From: a bacterium
Lineage (GTDB): Bacteria > Electryoneota > RPQS01
Assembly (NCBI GenBank): GCA_036504735.1
Contig: DASXUQ010000005.1
Location: 89,377-153,376, forward strand
Reading direction: 5' to 3'
DNA: 64,000 bases
Below are positions 1-8,471 of this stretch, piece by piece. Every line of letters begins with the position of its first letter. Position 1 is the first letter of the stretch. A program made the translations under genes and the position numbers. The notes beneath the pieces were generated by a model, which saw only the letters and a list, made by a program, of their open reading frames with translations, was not told the origin of the DNA and searched no databases.

Positions 1-374
1 GCGCCGTGCTCGCCGCACCCGGCGATCCCCGCGTAACGCGTGTAGGACGGTTGATCCGCTCGACTCGCCTTGACGAATTGCCACAATTGATCAATGTGCT
101 CTCCGGCGAAATGAGCCTTGTAGGGCCAAGGCCGGAACGGAAGGAGTTCGTCGAGCGTTTTGTAAAGGAGATTCCGCTCTATGAACGCCGGTTGAATGTG
201 AAGCCGGGTCTGACAGGCTGGTCGCAGGTCCATCTGAAATACGACAGCCGCGCCGACCAGATTTCCACCAAACTGCAATACGATTTCTTCTATATCGAAA
301 ACATGTCCCTGCCGCTGGATGTCAAAATCCTCTTCATGACCCTGTTTGTCATGCTCCGCGGCGAGGGGACGTAA
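1..374 (+). CDS. Sugar transferase, C-terminal part (cut by window start)
   Basis: C-terminal end of a bacterial sugar transferase (PF02397 family), which moves a sugar-1-phosphate onto undecaprenyl phosphate to start polysaccharide or glycan synthesis at the inner membrane. The frame is open to the left edge, so the true start lies outside. The visible part holds the family signatures RSTRLDELPQLINVLSGEMS followed by LVGPRPE, and PGLTGWSQV further on. The end is a short hydrophobic stretch (KILFMTLFVML). The N-terminal membrane region, if present, is missing. It precedes serS by 23 bases; a link to the glycan genes at the other end of the window is only a guess. Confidence 0.85.
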   Translation, partial: AVLAAPGDPRVTRVGRLIRSTRLDELPQLINVLSGEMSLVGPRPERKEFVERFVKEIPLYERRLNVKPGLTGWSQVHLKYDSRADQISTKLQYDFFYIENMSLPLDVKILFMTLFVMLRGEGT

Positions 375-397
375 CACGGTTTACACCATAAATTCCT

Positions 398-1681
398 ATG
401 CTTGACATCCGCTTGATCCGCGAAAACCCCGAGGAAGTTCGGACTCGCCTGGCGACCAAAGGCGAAAACACTGCCTTGGACGAACTTCTGGCCCTCGATG
501 CCCGTCGTCGTGCCTTGATCGAAGAGACCGACGGTCTGAAGGCCCGGCGCAACGTGCTCAGCCGCGAAATCGCCGCCAAGTCCAAGGCAGGCGAGGATGC
601 AGCCGCGTTGAAGGATGAAAGCCGCGAAGCGGGCAACCGCATCAGCACGGGCGATGACGCTCTGCGCGAGATTGAAGCCAGTCTGAAGGAAATTCTGCTT
701 CGCCTGCCCAACCTGCCGCACTCCAGCGTGCCCGTGGGCGTTTCCGCTGCGGAAAACGTCGTCGTGCGCGAATGGGGCAAAGCGGCAACCTTCGACTTCA
801 CACCCAAAGATCATTTGGTGCTCGGCGAATCGCTGGGCATTCTCGATTTCCCACGCGGTACCAAAATCACGGGCTCCGGTTTTCCTGTTTATAAGGGTGC
901 CGGCGCGATTCTCGAGCGTGCGCTCATCAACTTCATGCTCGACACCCACCGCGCGCGGGGAACCTACACGGAAATCTCCACGCCGTTCGTGGTGAACCGG
1001 GCGTCCTTGCTGGGCACCGGCCAATTGCCGAAGTTCGAAGAGGATCTCTATCACTGTGATGCCGATGACCTGTTCCTGATCCCCACCGCCGAAGTGCCGA
1101 TCACCAACTACCATCGCGACGAACTGCTGCCCGAGGCCGACCTGCCGATTTGCTACTGCGGCTACTCACCATGCTTTCGCCGCGAAGCCGGTTCCTACGG
1201 AAAGGAAACGCGCGGATTCCTCCGCGTCCACCAGTTCGACAAGGTGGAAATGGTCAAGTTCGTCGTTCCCGAAACCTCCTATGAAGAGCTGGAAGCTCTG
1301 GTCAAGGACGCCTGTTCGATCCTCGAAGCTCTCGACATCCGCTACCGGGTGCTCGCGCTGTGCACAGGCGACCTGTCCTTCAGTGCCGCCAAGTGCTATG
1401 ATCTTGAGGCTTGGGCCCCGGTCGAACAGCGCTGGCTGGAAGTGTCGTCCTGCTCCAATTTCGAAGATTTCCAGGCGCGCCGCGCCAACATTCGGTTCCG
1501 CCGCAAAGAGACCGGTAAACCCGAATTCCTGCACACCCTAAATGGCTCCGGTCTGGCCACGTCGCGCCTGCTCGCGGCCATGTATGAAACCTATCAGAAT
1601 GATGACGGCACACTGACGGTTCCGCCGCCGCTCAAGAAATACACGGGATTCGGTTTGATTACTCCGGATGGAGTCAAGTAA
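398..1681 (+). CDS. serS: Seryl-tRNA synthetase
   Basis: Charges tRNA-Ser, and also tRNA-Sec, with serine; the second role matters because a tRNA-Sec and selB are in this window. At 427 aa it is normal length. Residues 1-105 form the predicted antiparallel coiled-coil arm that grips the tRNA. The class II core follows: motif 2 around residues 257-275 (FRREAGSYGKETRG) and motif 3 around 380-397 (LNGSGLATSRLLAAMYE). The start MLDIRLIRENPEEVR matches the family. The next gene's start codon lies inside its last codons. Confidence 0.97.
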   Translation: MLDIRLIRENPEEVRTRLATKGENTALDELLALDARRRALIEETDGLKARRNVLSREIAAKSKAGEDAAALKDESREAGNRISTGDDALREIEASLKEILLRLPNLPHSSVPVGVSAAENVVVREWGKAATFDFTPKDHLVLGESLGILDFPRGTKITGSGFPVYKGAGAILERALINFMLDTHRARGTYTEISTPFVVNRASLLGTGQLPKFEEDLYHCDADDLFLIPTAEVPITNYHRDELLPEADLPICYCGYSPCFRREAGSYGKETRGFLRVHQFDKVEMVKFVVPETSYEELEALVKDACSILEALDIRYRVLALCTGDLSFSAAKCYDLEAWAPVEQRWLEVSSCSNFEDFQARRANIRFRRKETGKPEFLHTLNGSGLATSRLLAAMYETYQNDDGTLTVPPPLKKYTGFGLITPDGVK

Positions 1682-2303
1682 GTTGGTGCGCGATCCGCAA
1701 CGCGAACTGCTCTCGGCTTTGCTGCGTGCAGGACGCCTTCTTGATCAGGCCGGCTTCTGTCTGGCCACTGATGGGAATTTCTCCGCCCGTTTGGATTCGC
1801 AGACCATTCTGCTCACGCGCTCCGGCATTGAAAAGCGCGGACTGGACGAAACATCCTTTGTCCCCGTTCCCTTGTCCGATGCAAAACCCCCGCAGGGCTC
1901 CAGTGAGTGGCCGTTGCATCGCGCAATCTACCGTGCGCGTGCCGAAGTGATGTGCATTCTTCATGTGCATTCGCCTTTTCTGACCACGTACGCCGCTGCG
2001 CGCCGCGTGCCGCCGCCCATGCTCCTTGCCGAATCTCACATGGCCATCGGAGAAATGGCCGCTGTGCCCTTCTGCCCGCCGGGAACACCTGAAGTGGGGG
2101 AGAGTGCTCTGAAGGCCGGCCCTCAAGCCATGGTGTATCTGCTCGCCAATCATGGTGCGGTCGCCTTAGGTTCGTCCGTGGACGATGCTCTTCACCGTTT
2201 GGAGCGAGCGGAGTTTCTGGCGCGAGTGGCCTGGCAGTGTGAAGCTTTGGGTGGCGGACTTCCGCTTACGGCGCAGCAACTGTCGGAGGTGCCGCCGTGC
2301 TGA
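1668..2303 (+). CDS. Class II aldolase/adducin family protein
   Basis: Resembles the L-fuculose-phosphate aldolase/ribulose-5-phosphate epimerase fold (aldolase_II, PF00596), metal-dependent enzymes that cleave or epimerise phosphorylated sugars. Visible are the SSEWPLH segment near residue 80, carrying the usual catalytic Glu, the metal-binding HVHSP near residue 98, and LANHG near residue 159. At 211 aa it has family length. The ATG chosen overlaps serS by 14 bases, and its stop overlaps tsaD, so it is probably translationally coupled. The substrate cannot be read from sequence; methylthioribulose-phosphate dehydratase (MtnB) is an alternative member of the same fold. Confidence 0.8.
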   Translation: MESSKLVRDPQRELLSALLRAGRLLDQAGFCLATDGNFSARLDSQTILLTRSGIEKRGLDETSFVPVPLSDAKPPQGSSEWPLHRAIYRARAEVMCILHVHSPFLTTYAAARRVPPPMLLAESHMAIGEMAAVPFCPPGTPEVGESALKAGPQAMVYLLANHGAVALGSSVDDALHRLERAEFLARVAWQCEALGGGLPLTAQQLSEVPPC

Positions 2304-3316
2304 TCCTTGCCGTGGAATCCAGTTGCGATGAGAATTCGGTTGCCGTCGTCCGTGATGGTCAACTGCTCTCTGTTTGCACACGCACGCAAACAGTCCATCA
2401 GCAATTCGGCGGCGTTGTCCCCGAATTGGCCGGACGCTCTCACCTCGAGCTGGTCGACCCGCTGACCACAGAAGCTCTCGCCGCGGCAAAAGTTTCTGCG
2501 CGGGAGCTTGACGTTGTCGCCGCGACCGTGGGACCCGGCCTCATCGGATCATTGCTTGTCGGCGCCAGCTACGCGCGAGGCCTTGCCCTGGCTTTGGGCA
2601 AGCCGTTTCGCGGCATGAACCATGTCGAGGCTCATCTCTGGTCGGGTGAGATCGATAGCCAGCCGATGCCGCTGCCGTTCCTTGTACTTCTGGTGAGCGG
2701 CGGTCATACGCTGCTTGTCCGCGTTGATGGACTGCGCCGGTACACCGTGCTCGGCTCCACCCTCGATGATGCCCTCGGCGAAGCCTATGACAAAGTTGGC
2801 AAACTGGTTGGGCTCAAGTTCCCTGCCGGTGCTGAAGTGGACCGTCTCGCCTCGCAGGGTAACCCTGCCACGTATCCCTTTACGCTTCCCCTGGCAGATG
2901 GCTCGCTCAATTTCAGTTTCTCCGGCCTGAAGACCGCGTTTCTCTACAAGCTGCGCACTATGTCACAGCATAGTGTGCCGGATCTTGCGCCTGACCTGCT
3001 GGCATCCTTTCAGGATGCCGCTCTGACCGCCGTGCTGCAAAAGATTCGCGCCGCAACCATTGCCGTCCACCCCAAAGCGCTGGTTGCTGCAGGCGGCGTC
3101 GCCGCTAATTCGGTGTTGCGCGCAAAGCTCGAACAACTCGCGCGAGACTTCGGAGTCGCATGCCGCGTTCCTGCCCTGCGCTATTGCGGCGACAACGCGG
3201 CCATGATCGCCTACCTTGCGTGGAAGCTGGAGAACGCCGGCCTTGGCGATGCGGATTACACGGTGCGGCCCCGCTGGGGACTCGAAACACTCACGGTGCA
3301 GGGTGCAGCCGCATGA
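2297..3316 (+). CDS. tsaD: tRNA N6-adenosine threonylcarbamoyltransferase TsaD
   Basis: Transfers the threonylcarbamoyl group to A37 of ANN-decoding tRNAs in the t6A pathway. The 339-aa protein has the Kae1/TsaD metal motif NHVEAH (His near 110 and 114), the SGGHT loop near 134, DDALGEAYDKVGK near 156 and AAGGVAAN near 264. The GTG start sits 7 bases inside the end of the aldolase gene, giving the usual N-terminus MLILAVESSCDE. The stop overlaps the next gene in an ATGA arrangement. The partners TsaB, TsaE and TsaC are not in this window. Confidence 0.96.
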   Translation: MLILAVESSCDENSVAVVRDGQLLSVCTRTQTVHQQFGGVVPELAGRSHLELVDPLTTEALAAAKVSARELDVVAATVGPGLIGSLLVGASYARGLALALGKPFRGMNHVEAHLWSGEIDSQPMPLPFLVLLVSGGHTLLVRVDGLRRYTVLGSTLDDALGEAYDKVGKLVGLKFPAGAEVDRLASQGNPATYPFTLPLADGSLNFSFSGLKTAFLYKLRTMSQHSVPDLAPDLLASFQDAALTAVLQKIRAATIAVHPKALVAAGGVAANSVLRAKLEQLARDFGVACRVPALRYCGDNAAMIAYLAWKLENAGLGDADYTVRPRWGLETLTVQGAAA

Positions 3317-5496
3317 ACCAGGCGTCACTTCCCCTGCTTATCGCCAACATTCACCTCGGACTCTCCGCGAGCGCCTGGTGGTATATCCTGCTCGCGCTGC
3401 TTGCAGTCGGCGGATCCTTTCTCATTTATCGCTTCACGCTGCCTCCGGTCAGTCCCCTGCGCAAAGCCCTGCTCTGGGTACTCCGGTCGGCCGCACTCGT
3501 GTTGCTGCTTCTGCTGCTCTTCGAACCGGTTCTAAGTTATCTTCGCCATCAGGCCAAGCCCCCGGTGGTTGCATTGCTTGTGGACCGCTCGGCATCGATG
3601 AGTATCAGCGCGGGACAGGAAGACCGCGGCGAGACCCTGAAACGTCTGTTGGCTTCTCCCGCGCTGCGCGACCTTGCGCACAAGTCGCAACTGAAAGTCT
3701 TCGAATTTGCCGATACGACCACCGAAGTCCCGCTGGATTCGCTCCGTACCCTCACTCCTTCGGGTGTGGGCACGGATGTGGCCGGGAGTTGGGTGCAGGC
3801 GCAGAAGGCGCTGGCGGGCGAGAATCTGGCCGCCGGAGTCTTAATCAGCGATGGCGCCTACAATCTCGGGCAGAACCCCGCGCGTGTTGCCGGTGAATCC
3901 GCTATTCCCCTCTACACGATCGGCATTGGCGACACGTCATCCAGTACCGATGCCGCCGTTGCAGAAGTTGTCACCAATGATGTGACCTACGTCGGCAGCA
4001 AGGTCCCGGTTGATGTGCGCATCCGCGCTCATGGTCTGGACGGGCGGTCCTCCGTCGTGCATCTGCTCAGTGGGAAGGGGGGAGAGTTCGACCGCCAGCC
4101 GGTGCGCTTTGCCTCCGATGATGCCGAAGATCCTCTCACCCTGAATCTTGTTGCCCGCGAGCCGGGTGATCTTCGGATCACCGTCGCCCTCGATTCCGTT
4201 CCGGGTGAGCGCTCCATAACCAATAACCGGCGTTCCGTCGTTATCCGTGTGCTCGAGCGCAAATCCCGCGTCCTGCTCTTTGCCGGTGCGCCCAGCGCGG
4301 ATCTTTCTATCTTGCGCCAAACCCTCGAAGCAGATACAACCCTCGAGGTTTCCGCACTGGTGGAAATCGGCGCAGGAAGGTTTCTACACGGCGCGGTCGA
4401 GCCTTCACAAGACGACATGTCGCGCGCCAGTCTGATTGTGCTCTGCGAGTTTCCTTCCCGGGGCACATCCGACGCCTTGCTGCAGAAAATCTCCCATGCG
4501 GTTCAGGACAAGCACGTTCCGCTTTTGTTGCTGGCCGGTCCGCATTTGTCGGCATCCCGCCTCGCGGCGTTGAATGATGTTGTGCCCATTCAGGCCAACA
4601 AACCGGCGTTAACGGAGGAACAGGTCACCCTGCGTCCCGCCGCCAGTCATCCGGCATTGGAAGGAAAGAATCCGCTGCCCGCGCAGTGGTCCGAATTGCC
4701 TCCGGTCCTCGGCGGCGCCGGCAACTTCAGCGTAGCGCCCTCGGCCCAGGTCGTCGCAAAGATTTCCCGCGAGAACCTCGGTATCAGTGAAGACGAACCC
4801 GGCATCGCCGTGTGGCAAACCGGATTTCGCCGTGGAGCCGCCTTTCTCTGCTGGGGCACATCGCGCTGGAAAATGCAGCTTGCCGGAACGCAAAATGCGT
4901 CCGCCTTCTATGACGAACTGGTGACTCGTGTGCGCGGCTGGCTGATTGCTCCCGCCGAAGAGCAGCGCGTCAAGATCCGCACCACCAAGAAAGTCTATTC
5001 CGGCGGCGAACCGGTGCGGTTTGTGGCTCAGGTCTACGGCGCGGATCTTGCCCCCCGTGATGATGCCAGCATCGCTCTGCGCGCCACCTCCGGTTCACGT
5101 ACCGAAGTGGTGCCCATGCGCGGACTCGGCAATGGCCGCTATGAGGGCCAACTCACACCATGGATCGATGGCGACTACCGCTTCACCGGATCGGCGGTCG
5201 CCGGCAAGGATACTCTCGGATCGGACAACGGCCTGTTCGCGGTCGAAGCCTTCAACATTGAATTGATGGACCCGCGCGCCCGTTTCGATGTGCTGCAGCA
5301 GGTCGCGGCGGCCTCCAAGGCCGCCTTCGTCCCCGCGTCCCGGGCAGACTCTCTGCTGTCGCGGCTGCAGTTCGCGCCGCAAACCATCACGTCCCGCAAG
5401 GAGTGGTCGCTCTGGAGTCAGGGACCTGTCATCTGGATCATCATCGGACTTTTAGTGATAGAGTGGATTGTCCGCAAACGTAGCGGCATGTTATAG
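3313..5496 (+). CDS. Membrane protein with von Willebrand factor A-like domain
   Basis: Large membrane protein of about 727 aa. Two N-terminal membrane segments (about residues 17-40 and 55-75) are followed by a VWA-type domain that begins VVALLVDRSASMSIS, carrying the MIDAS-like DxSxS, near residue 82. A long region of mixed strands and helices follows, and a final membrane helix lies near residues 700-720. The layout resembles large VWA/GATase-like membrane proteins of the FCB and PVC groups, usually annotated as hypothetical. The ATG overlaps the tsaD stop by 4 bases. An upstream frame extension runs into tsaD and is rejected as the start. No specific function can be assigned. Confidence 0.8.
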   Translation: MNQASLPLLIANIHLGLSASAWWYILLALLAVGGSFLIYRFTLPPVSPLRKALLWVLRSAALVLLLLLLFEPVLSYLRHQAKPPVVALLVDRSASMSISAGQEDRGETLKRLLASPALRDLAHKSQLKVFEFADTTTEVPLDSLRTLTPSGVGTDVAGSWVQAQKALAGENLAAGVLISDGAYNLGQNPARVAGESAIPLYTIGIGDTSSSTDAAVAEVVTNDVTYVGSKVPVDVRIRAHGLDGRSSVVHLLSGKGGEFDRQPVRFASDDAEDPLTLNLVAREPGDLRITVALDSVPGERSITNNRRSVVIRVLERKSRVLLFAGAPSADLSILRQTLEADTTLEVSALVEIGAGRFLHGAVEPSQDDMSRASLIVLCEFPSRGTSDALLQKISHAVQDKHVPLLLLAGPHLSASRLAALNDVVPIQANKPALTEEQVTLRPAASHPALEGKNPLPAQWSELPPVLGGAGNFSVAPSAQVVAKISRENLGISEDEPGIAVWQTGFRRGAAFLCWGTSRWKMQLAGTQNASAFYDELVTRVRGWLIAPAEEQRVKIRTTKKVYSGGEPVRFVAQVYGADLAPRDDASIALRATSGSRTEVVPMRGLGNGRYEGQLTPWIDGDYRFTGSAVAGKDTLGSDNGLFAVEAFNIELMDPRARFDVLQQVAAASKAAFVPASRADSLLSRLQFAPQTITSRKEWSLWSQGPVIWIIIGLLVIEWIVRKRSGML

Positions 5497-5509
5497 CCAT
5501 CACAGGAAC

Positions 5510-7045
5510 ATGAAAGAACGACTCGAGAAACTTCGGGAGATGCGCGAACGCGCGCAGTTGGGCGGAGGAAAGCTTCGCATCGATGCTCAGCATGGTAAAG
5601 GGAAACTCACGGCAAGAGAGCGCTTGCAGCTTTTGCTCGATCCCGGTACGTTCTGCGAGTTGGATGCATTGGCCACAAGCCGCAGCAGCAACGGTGACCA
5701 GCCGATCCTTGGCGACGGCGTCATTACCGGGTATGGCCGCATTGATGGCCGCACCGTCTTCGTCTTTGCTCAGGACTTCACCACCTTCGGCGGTTCGCTG
5801 TCCGAAACTCACGGCGCGAAGATTTGCAAGGTGCTGGACATGGCCATGAAGAACGGCGCTCCGGTCATCGGCCTTAACGATTCCGGCGGTGCCCGTGTGC
5901 AGGAAGGCGTCGTGTCGCTCGGCGCGTATGCGGAGATTTTTCTGCGCAATACTCTGGCGTCCGGCGTGGTGCCGCAGATCAGCGCCATCATGGGTCCGTG
6001 CGCGGGCGGCGCAGTCTACAGTCCCAGCATTACCGATTTCATCCTCATGGTGGAACGCACCAGCTACATGTTCGTCACCGGACCCAAAGTGGTCAAAGCG
6101 GTGACCCATGAAGATGTGACCAGCGAGGAACTCGGCGGCGCGGACACCCATGCGGCCAAATCCGGCGTGGCGCACTTCGCCTGCCGCAATGAAGCCGAAT
6201 GTCTGCTCACCATGCGCAAGCTGCTTTCCTACCTGCCGCAGAACAACATGGAAGATCCTCCGCGCGGCATTCCGCCCAAGGATCAACCGCTGCGCGACTA
6301 CACGCTGGCCGACATCATCCCCGACAGCCCGAACAAGCCCTATGATGTCACCGAGATTGTCACTCGCATCGTCGACACCGACAGCTTCCTCGAAATCCAC
6401 GCCGATTTCGCCCAGAATGTTATCGTCGGCTTCGCGCGCATCAACGGCTATTCGGTGGGTATCGTCGCCAATCAGCCTGCGGTGCTGGCCGGAGTGCTGG
6501 ACATTAATTCTTCGCGCAAAGCGGGGCGCTTCGTCCGCTTCTGCGACGCCTTCAATATTCCTATTATCACGTTCGAGGATGTGCCGGGATTTTTGCCGGG
6601 CACCGATCAGGAATGGGATGCCATCATCACCAACGGCGCCAAGCTTCTCTATGCCTATTGCGAAGCCACCGTGCCCAAGATCTGCGTGATTCTGCGCAAG
6701 GCCTACGGCGGCGCGTACTGCGTGATGAGTCCCAAACACACGCGCGGCGATCTGAATTTCGCCTGGCCTTCCGCCGAAATCGCCGTCATGGGTGCGTCGG
6801 GCGCGGTCGAGATCATCTATGCCAAGGAAATCACCGGCGCCGGCGATCCCGATGCCGTCAAGGCGCAACTCGTGGCCGATTATACCGACCGCTTCGCCAC
6901 GCCCTACGTCGCGGCATCCCGCGGCTATGTGGATGAAGTGATCGATCCCGCCGAAACCCGCGCGCGCCTGATCAGCGGCCTCGAATTGCTGCGCAACAAG
7001 GTGGATACCAATCCGCGCAAAAAACACGGTAACATTCCTCTGTAA
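5510..7045 (+). CDS. Acyl-CoA carboxylase carboxyltransferase (beta) subunit
   Basis: Carboxyltransferase subunit of a biotin-dependent acyl-CoA carboxylase or decarboxylase (propionyl-CoA carboxylase beta/MmdA family), 511 aa, full length. Both crotonase-type halves are present. Landmarks are LNDSGGARVQEG near residue 125, MGPCAGGAVYSP near 160 and FEDVPGFLPGTDQEW near 355. The ATG in MKERLEKLREMRERA is preferred because it follows a CACAGGA ribosome site; a longer GTG-started frame overlaps the preceding gene. Biotin carboxylase and biotin carrier genes are not in the window, so substrate and direction are open. Propionyl- or methylmalonyl-CoA metabolism is the likeliest role. Confidence 0.93.
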   Translation: MKERLEKLREMRERAQLGGGKLRIDAQHGKGKLTARERLQLLLDPGTFCELDALATSRSSNGDQPILGDGVITGYGRIDGRTVFVFAQDFTTFGGSLSETHGAKICKVLDMAMKNGAPVIGLNDSGGARVQEGVVSLGAYAEIFLRNTLASGVVPQISAIMGPCAGGAVYSPSITDFILMVERTSYMFVTGPKVVKAVTHEDVTSEELGGADTHAAKSGVAHFACRNEAECLLTMRKLLSYLPQNNMEDPPRGIPPKDQPLRDYTLADIIPDSPNKPYDVTEIVTRIVDTDSFLEIHADFAQNVIVGFARINGYSVGIVANQPAVLAGVLDINSSRKAGRFVRFCDAFNIPIITFEDVPGFLPGTDQEWDAIITNGAKLLYAYCEATVPKICVILRKAYGGAYCVMSPKHTRGDLNFAWPSAEIAVMGASGAVEIIYAKEITGAGDPDAVKAQLVADYTDRFATPYVAASRGYVDEVIDPAETRARLISGLELLRNKVDTNPRKKHGNIPL

Positions 7046-7075
7046 ATCGGTCCCTCAAGTTCGAGAGGCTTAAGG

Positions 7076-7546
7076 ATGGCGCGTATTCTGGTGATTGATG
7101 ACGATGAAGGCTATCGCTCGATTCTCCGCAGTTTCATTGAGGAGAAGGGCCACACCGTCATCGAGGCGGACGGAGCGGACGCCGGACTCAAGGTCTTTAT
7201 GGAAGAAAAAGTCGATCTGGTGATCTCCGATCTGATGATGCCCGTCAAGTCGGGCATGGATCTGCTGCGTGAACTGCGCGGCATTCAGCCCAAGGTATTG
7301 TTCATCATGGTAACCGGCTATCCGGGGCTGGATACCGCCACGGCAGCCATCCGCGAAGGTGCCTTCGATTATCTGATTAAGCCCGTGGACATGCATCAGT
7401 TGACGGCCGTGATGCAGCGCGCGCTGTCAACCGTCGAGTTGCGCACCCATCTGTCCACCATGCGCGGTTTGAATGTCGCGTTGCTCATTTCCATTCCCTT
7501 CTGGATTCTGATCGGCGTTCTTGTGCGCGCGCTGATTCTTCGTTAA
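7076..7546 (+). CDS. Response-regulator receiver protein with C-terminal membrane helix
   Basis: A CheY-like receiver domain fills residues 1-120: acidic pocket D8-D10, phospho-acceptor D52 in SDLMMP, T80 in VTGY, and K102 in IKPVD. After a short helix the chain ends in a hydrophobic stretch (about residues 134-154, ALLISIPFWILIGVLVRAL) that reads as one transmembrane helix with a basic tail. There is no DNA-binding or enzymatic output domain. The protein may tether a phospho-switch to the inner membrane; its partner kinase is unknown. The ATG has a good AAGGATGG context, 30 bases after the carboxylase gene. Confidence 0.85.
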   Translation: MARILVIDDDEGYRSILRSFIEEKGHTVIEADGADAGLKVFMEEKVDLVISDLMMPVKSGMDLLRELRGIQPKVLFIMVTGYPGLDTATAAIREGAFDYLIKPVDMHQLTAVMQRALSTVELRTHLSTMRGLNVALLISIPFWILIGVLVRALILR

Positions 7547-7582
7547 CCGCCTTGCTCGTTCATTCAGCGATGAGGACTCTTC

Positions 7583-8398
7583 ATGCTTCGCCAACATCAT
7601 GTGCACCCTTGGAAGCTGCTCGCGGCGTGCTTGATCGTGCTGCCTGCCCTGAGTCTGTCCCTTCTCGAAACGGGTTGCAACAAAAAAGCAACCGGAAATG
7701 ATGGCGGTCCCGAACCGGGCGCATGGCGTCTGGAATTGCGCGCATCGCCGGTTATGCATCGTGATGCCACCCAGCACCACGTCATCAACGATACGGTAGT
7801 AGTTCGTCTCTACAACAGCTCGGGTGCGATTGCCGGCGGCATCGTGATCAATTCGCAAGCGATCCAAAGCCCCAACACGGTGACCCGTACCGTTACGTCT
7901 CAATCCGACACCATTACCTATCCCTGGGGCTGCCTGCCCGCGTTAATTTACTGGGGCAGCGGAGACCCCGATCCCAACACTCCGGAAGTCATCCAGTCGC
8001 AGGCCGTCGTCGGCAACGACACCGTTGCCCGTGGTGAAGCCCGTTTCCTCGTCCATGATCCGATTCAGCTCGAGTTGACCGGCCCGGATACCATGCGGCG
8101 CGACGGAACAGGTCACGTGCCTCACACCCGGCTCACTGTGCGGCTGCGCAACGAAACCGGCGCTCTGCTTAATGATGTCCCGGTGTACTGCACGGCCCTC
8201 ATCGGCGCCGGCATGGTCACACCGGTCGTCAATACCCGCGCCGACACCGTGCTTCGCCCGTGGGGATCCGATCCTGCCATCGAATATTCCGGCGCGGGAG
8301 ACATCACGGAGCCGGACCGCTTGGAGACCATCTACGGCTATGCCATCGTGGACAATGACACGATTCGCGCCACGAAGAATTTTGCGGTCGTAAATTAG
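7583..8398 (+). CDS. Predicted lipoprotein with two tandem homologous domains
   Basis: No family recognised. The N-terminus has a basic start, a hydrophobic core and LLETGC, which reads as a lipobox with the acylated Cys near residue 33, so an outer-membrane or periplasmic lipoprotein is likely. The rest is two copies of a unit of about 110 residues. Both have an MHRD/MRRD start, a VRLYNSSGA/VRLRNETGA strand, a PWG motif, a GSGDP/GAGDI turn, and an end of the form VVGNDTVARGEARF/IVDNDTIRATKNF. The spacing suggests beta-sandwich (Ig-like) domains. A strong terminator follows within 25 bases. Confidence 0.7.
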   Translation: MLRQHHVHPWKLLAACLIVLPALSLSLLETGCNKKATGNDGGPEPGAWRLELRASPVMHRDATQHHVINDTVVVRLYNSSGAIAGGIVINSQAIQSPNTVTRTVTSQSDTITYPWGCLPALIYWGSGDPDPNTPEVIQSQAVVGNDTVARGEARFLVHDPIQLELTGPDTMRRDGTGHVPHTRLTVRLRNETGALLNDVPVYCTALIGAGMVTPVVNTRADTVLRPWGSDPAIEYSGAGDITEPDRLETIYGYAIVDNDTIRATKNFAVVN

Positions 8399-8420
8399 CA
8401 TTTCATTCGATAGGAAATAG

Positions 8421-8448
8421 AAAAGGCGGACACGGCGTCCGCCTTTTT
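8421..8448. terminator. Rho-independent, bidirectional-type terminator
   Basis: An 11-base stem, AAAAGGCGGAC pairing with GTCCGCCTTTT around a short loop, with T-runs on both strands. It lies between the convergent lipoprotein (+) and ThyX-like (-) genes and can serve both. Confidence 0.9.
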
Positions 8449-8471
8449 CAGTAGCATCTTGCAGCTCTCCG

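Noticed and set aside
3160..3312. Longer N-terminus of the VWA membrane protein
   Set aside because: It lies inside tsaD in another frame; the ATG at 3313 gives the usual coupled ATGA overlap and a normal membrane-helix start.
5441..7027. A 528-residue open frame antisense to the carboxylase gene
   Set aside because: Shadow of a well-conserved gene; low-complexity His/Asp/Gly-rich sequence typical of antisense frames.
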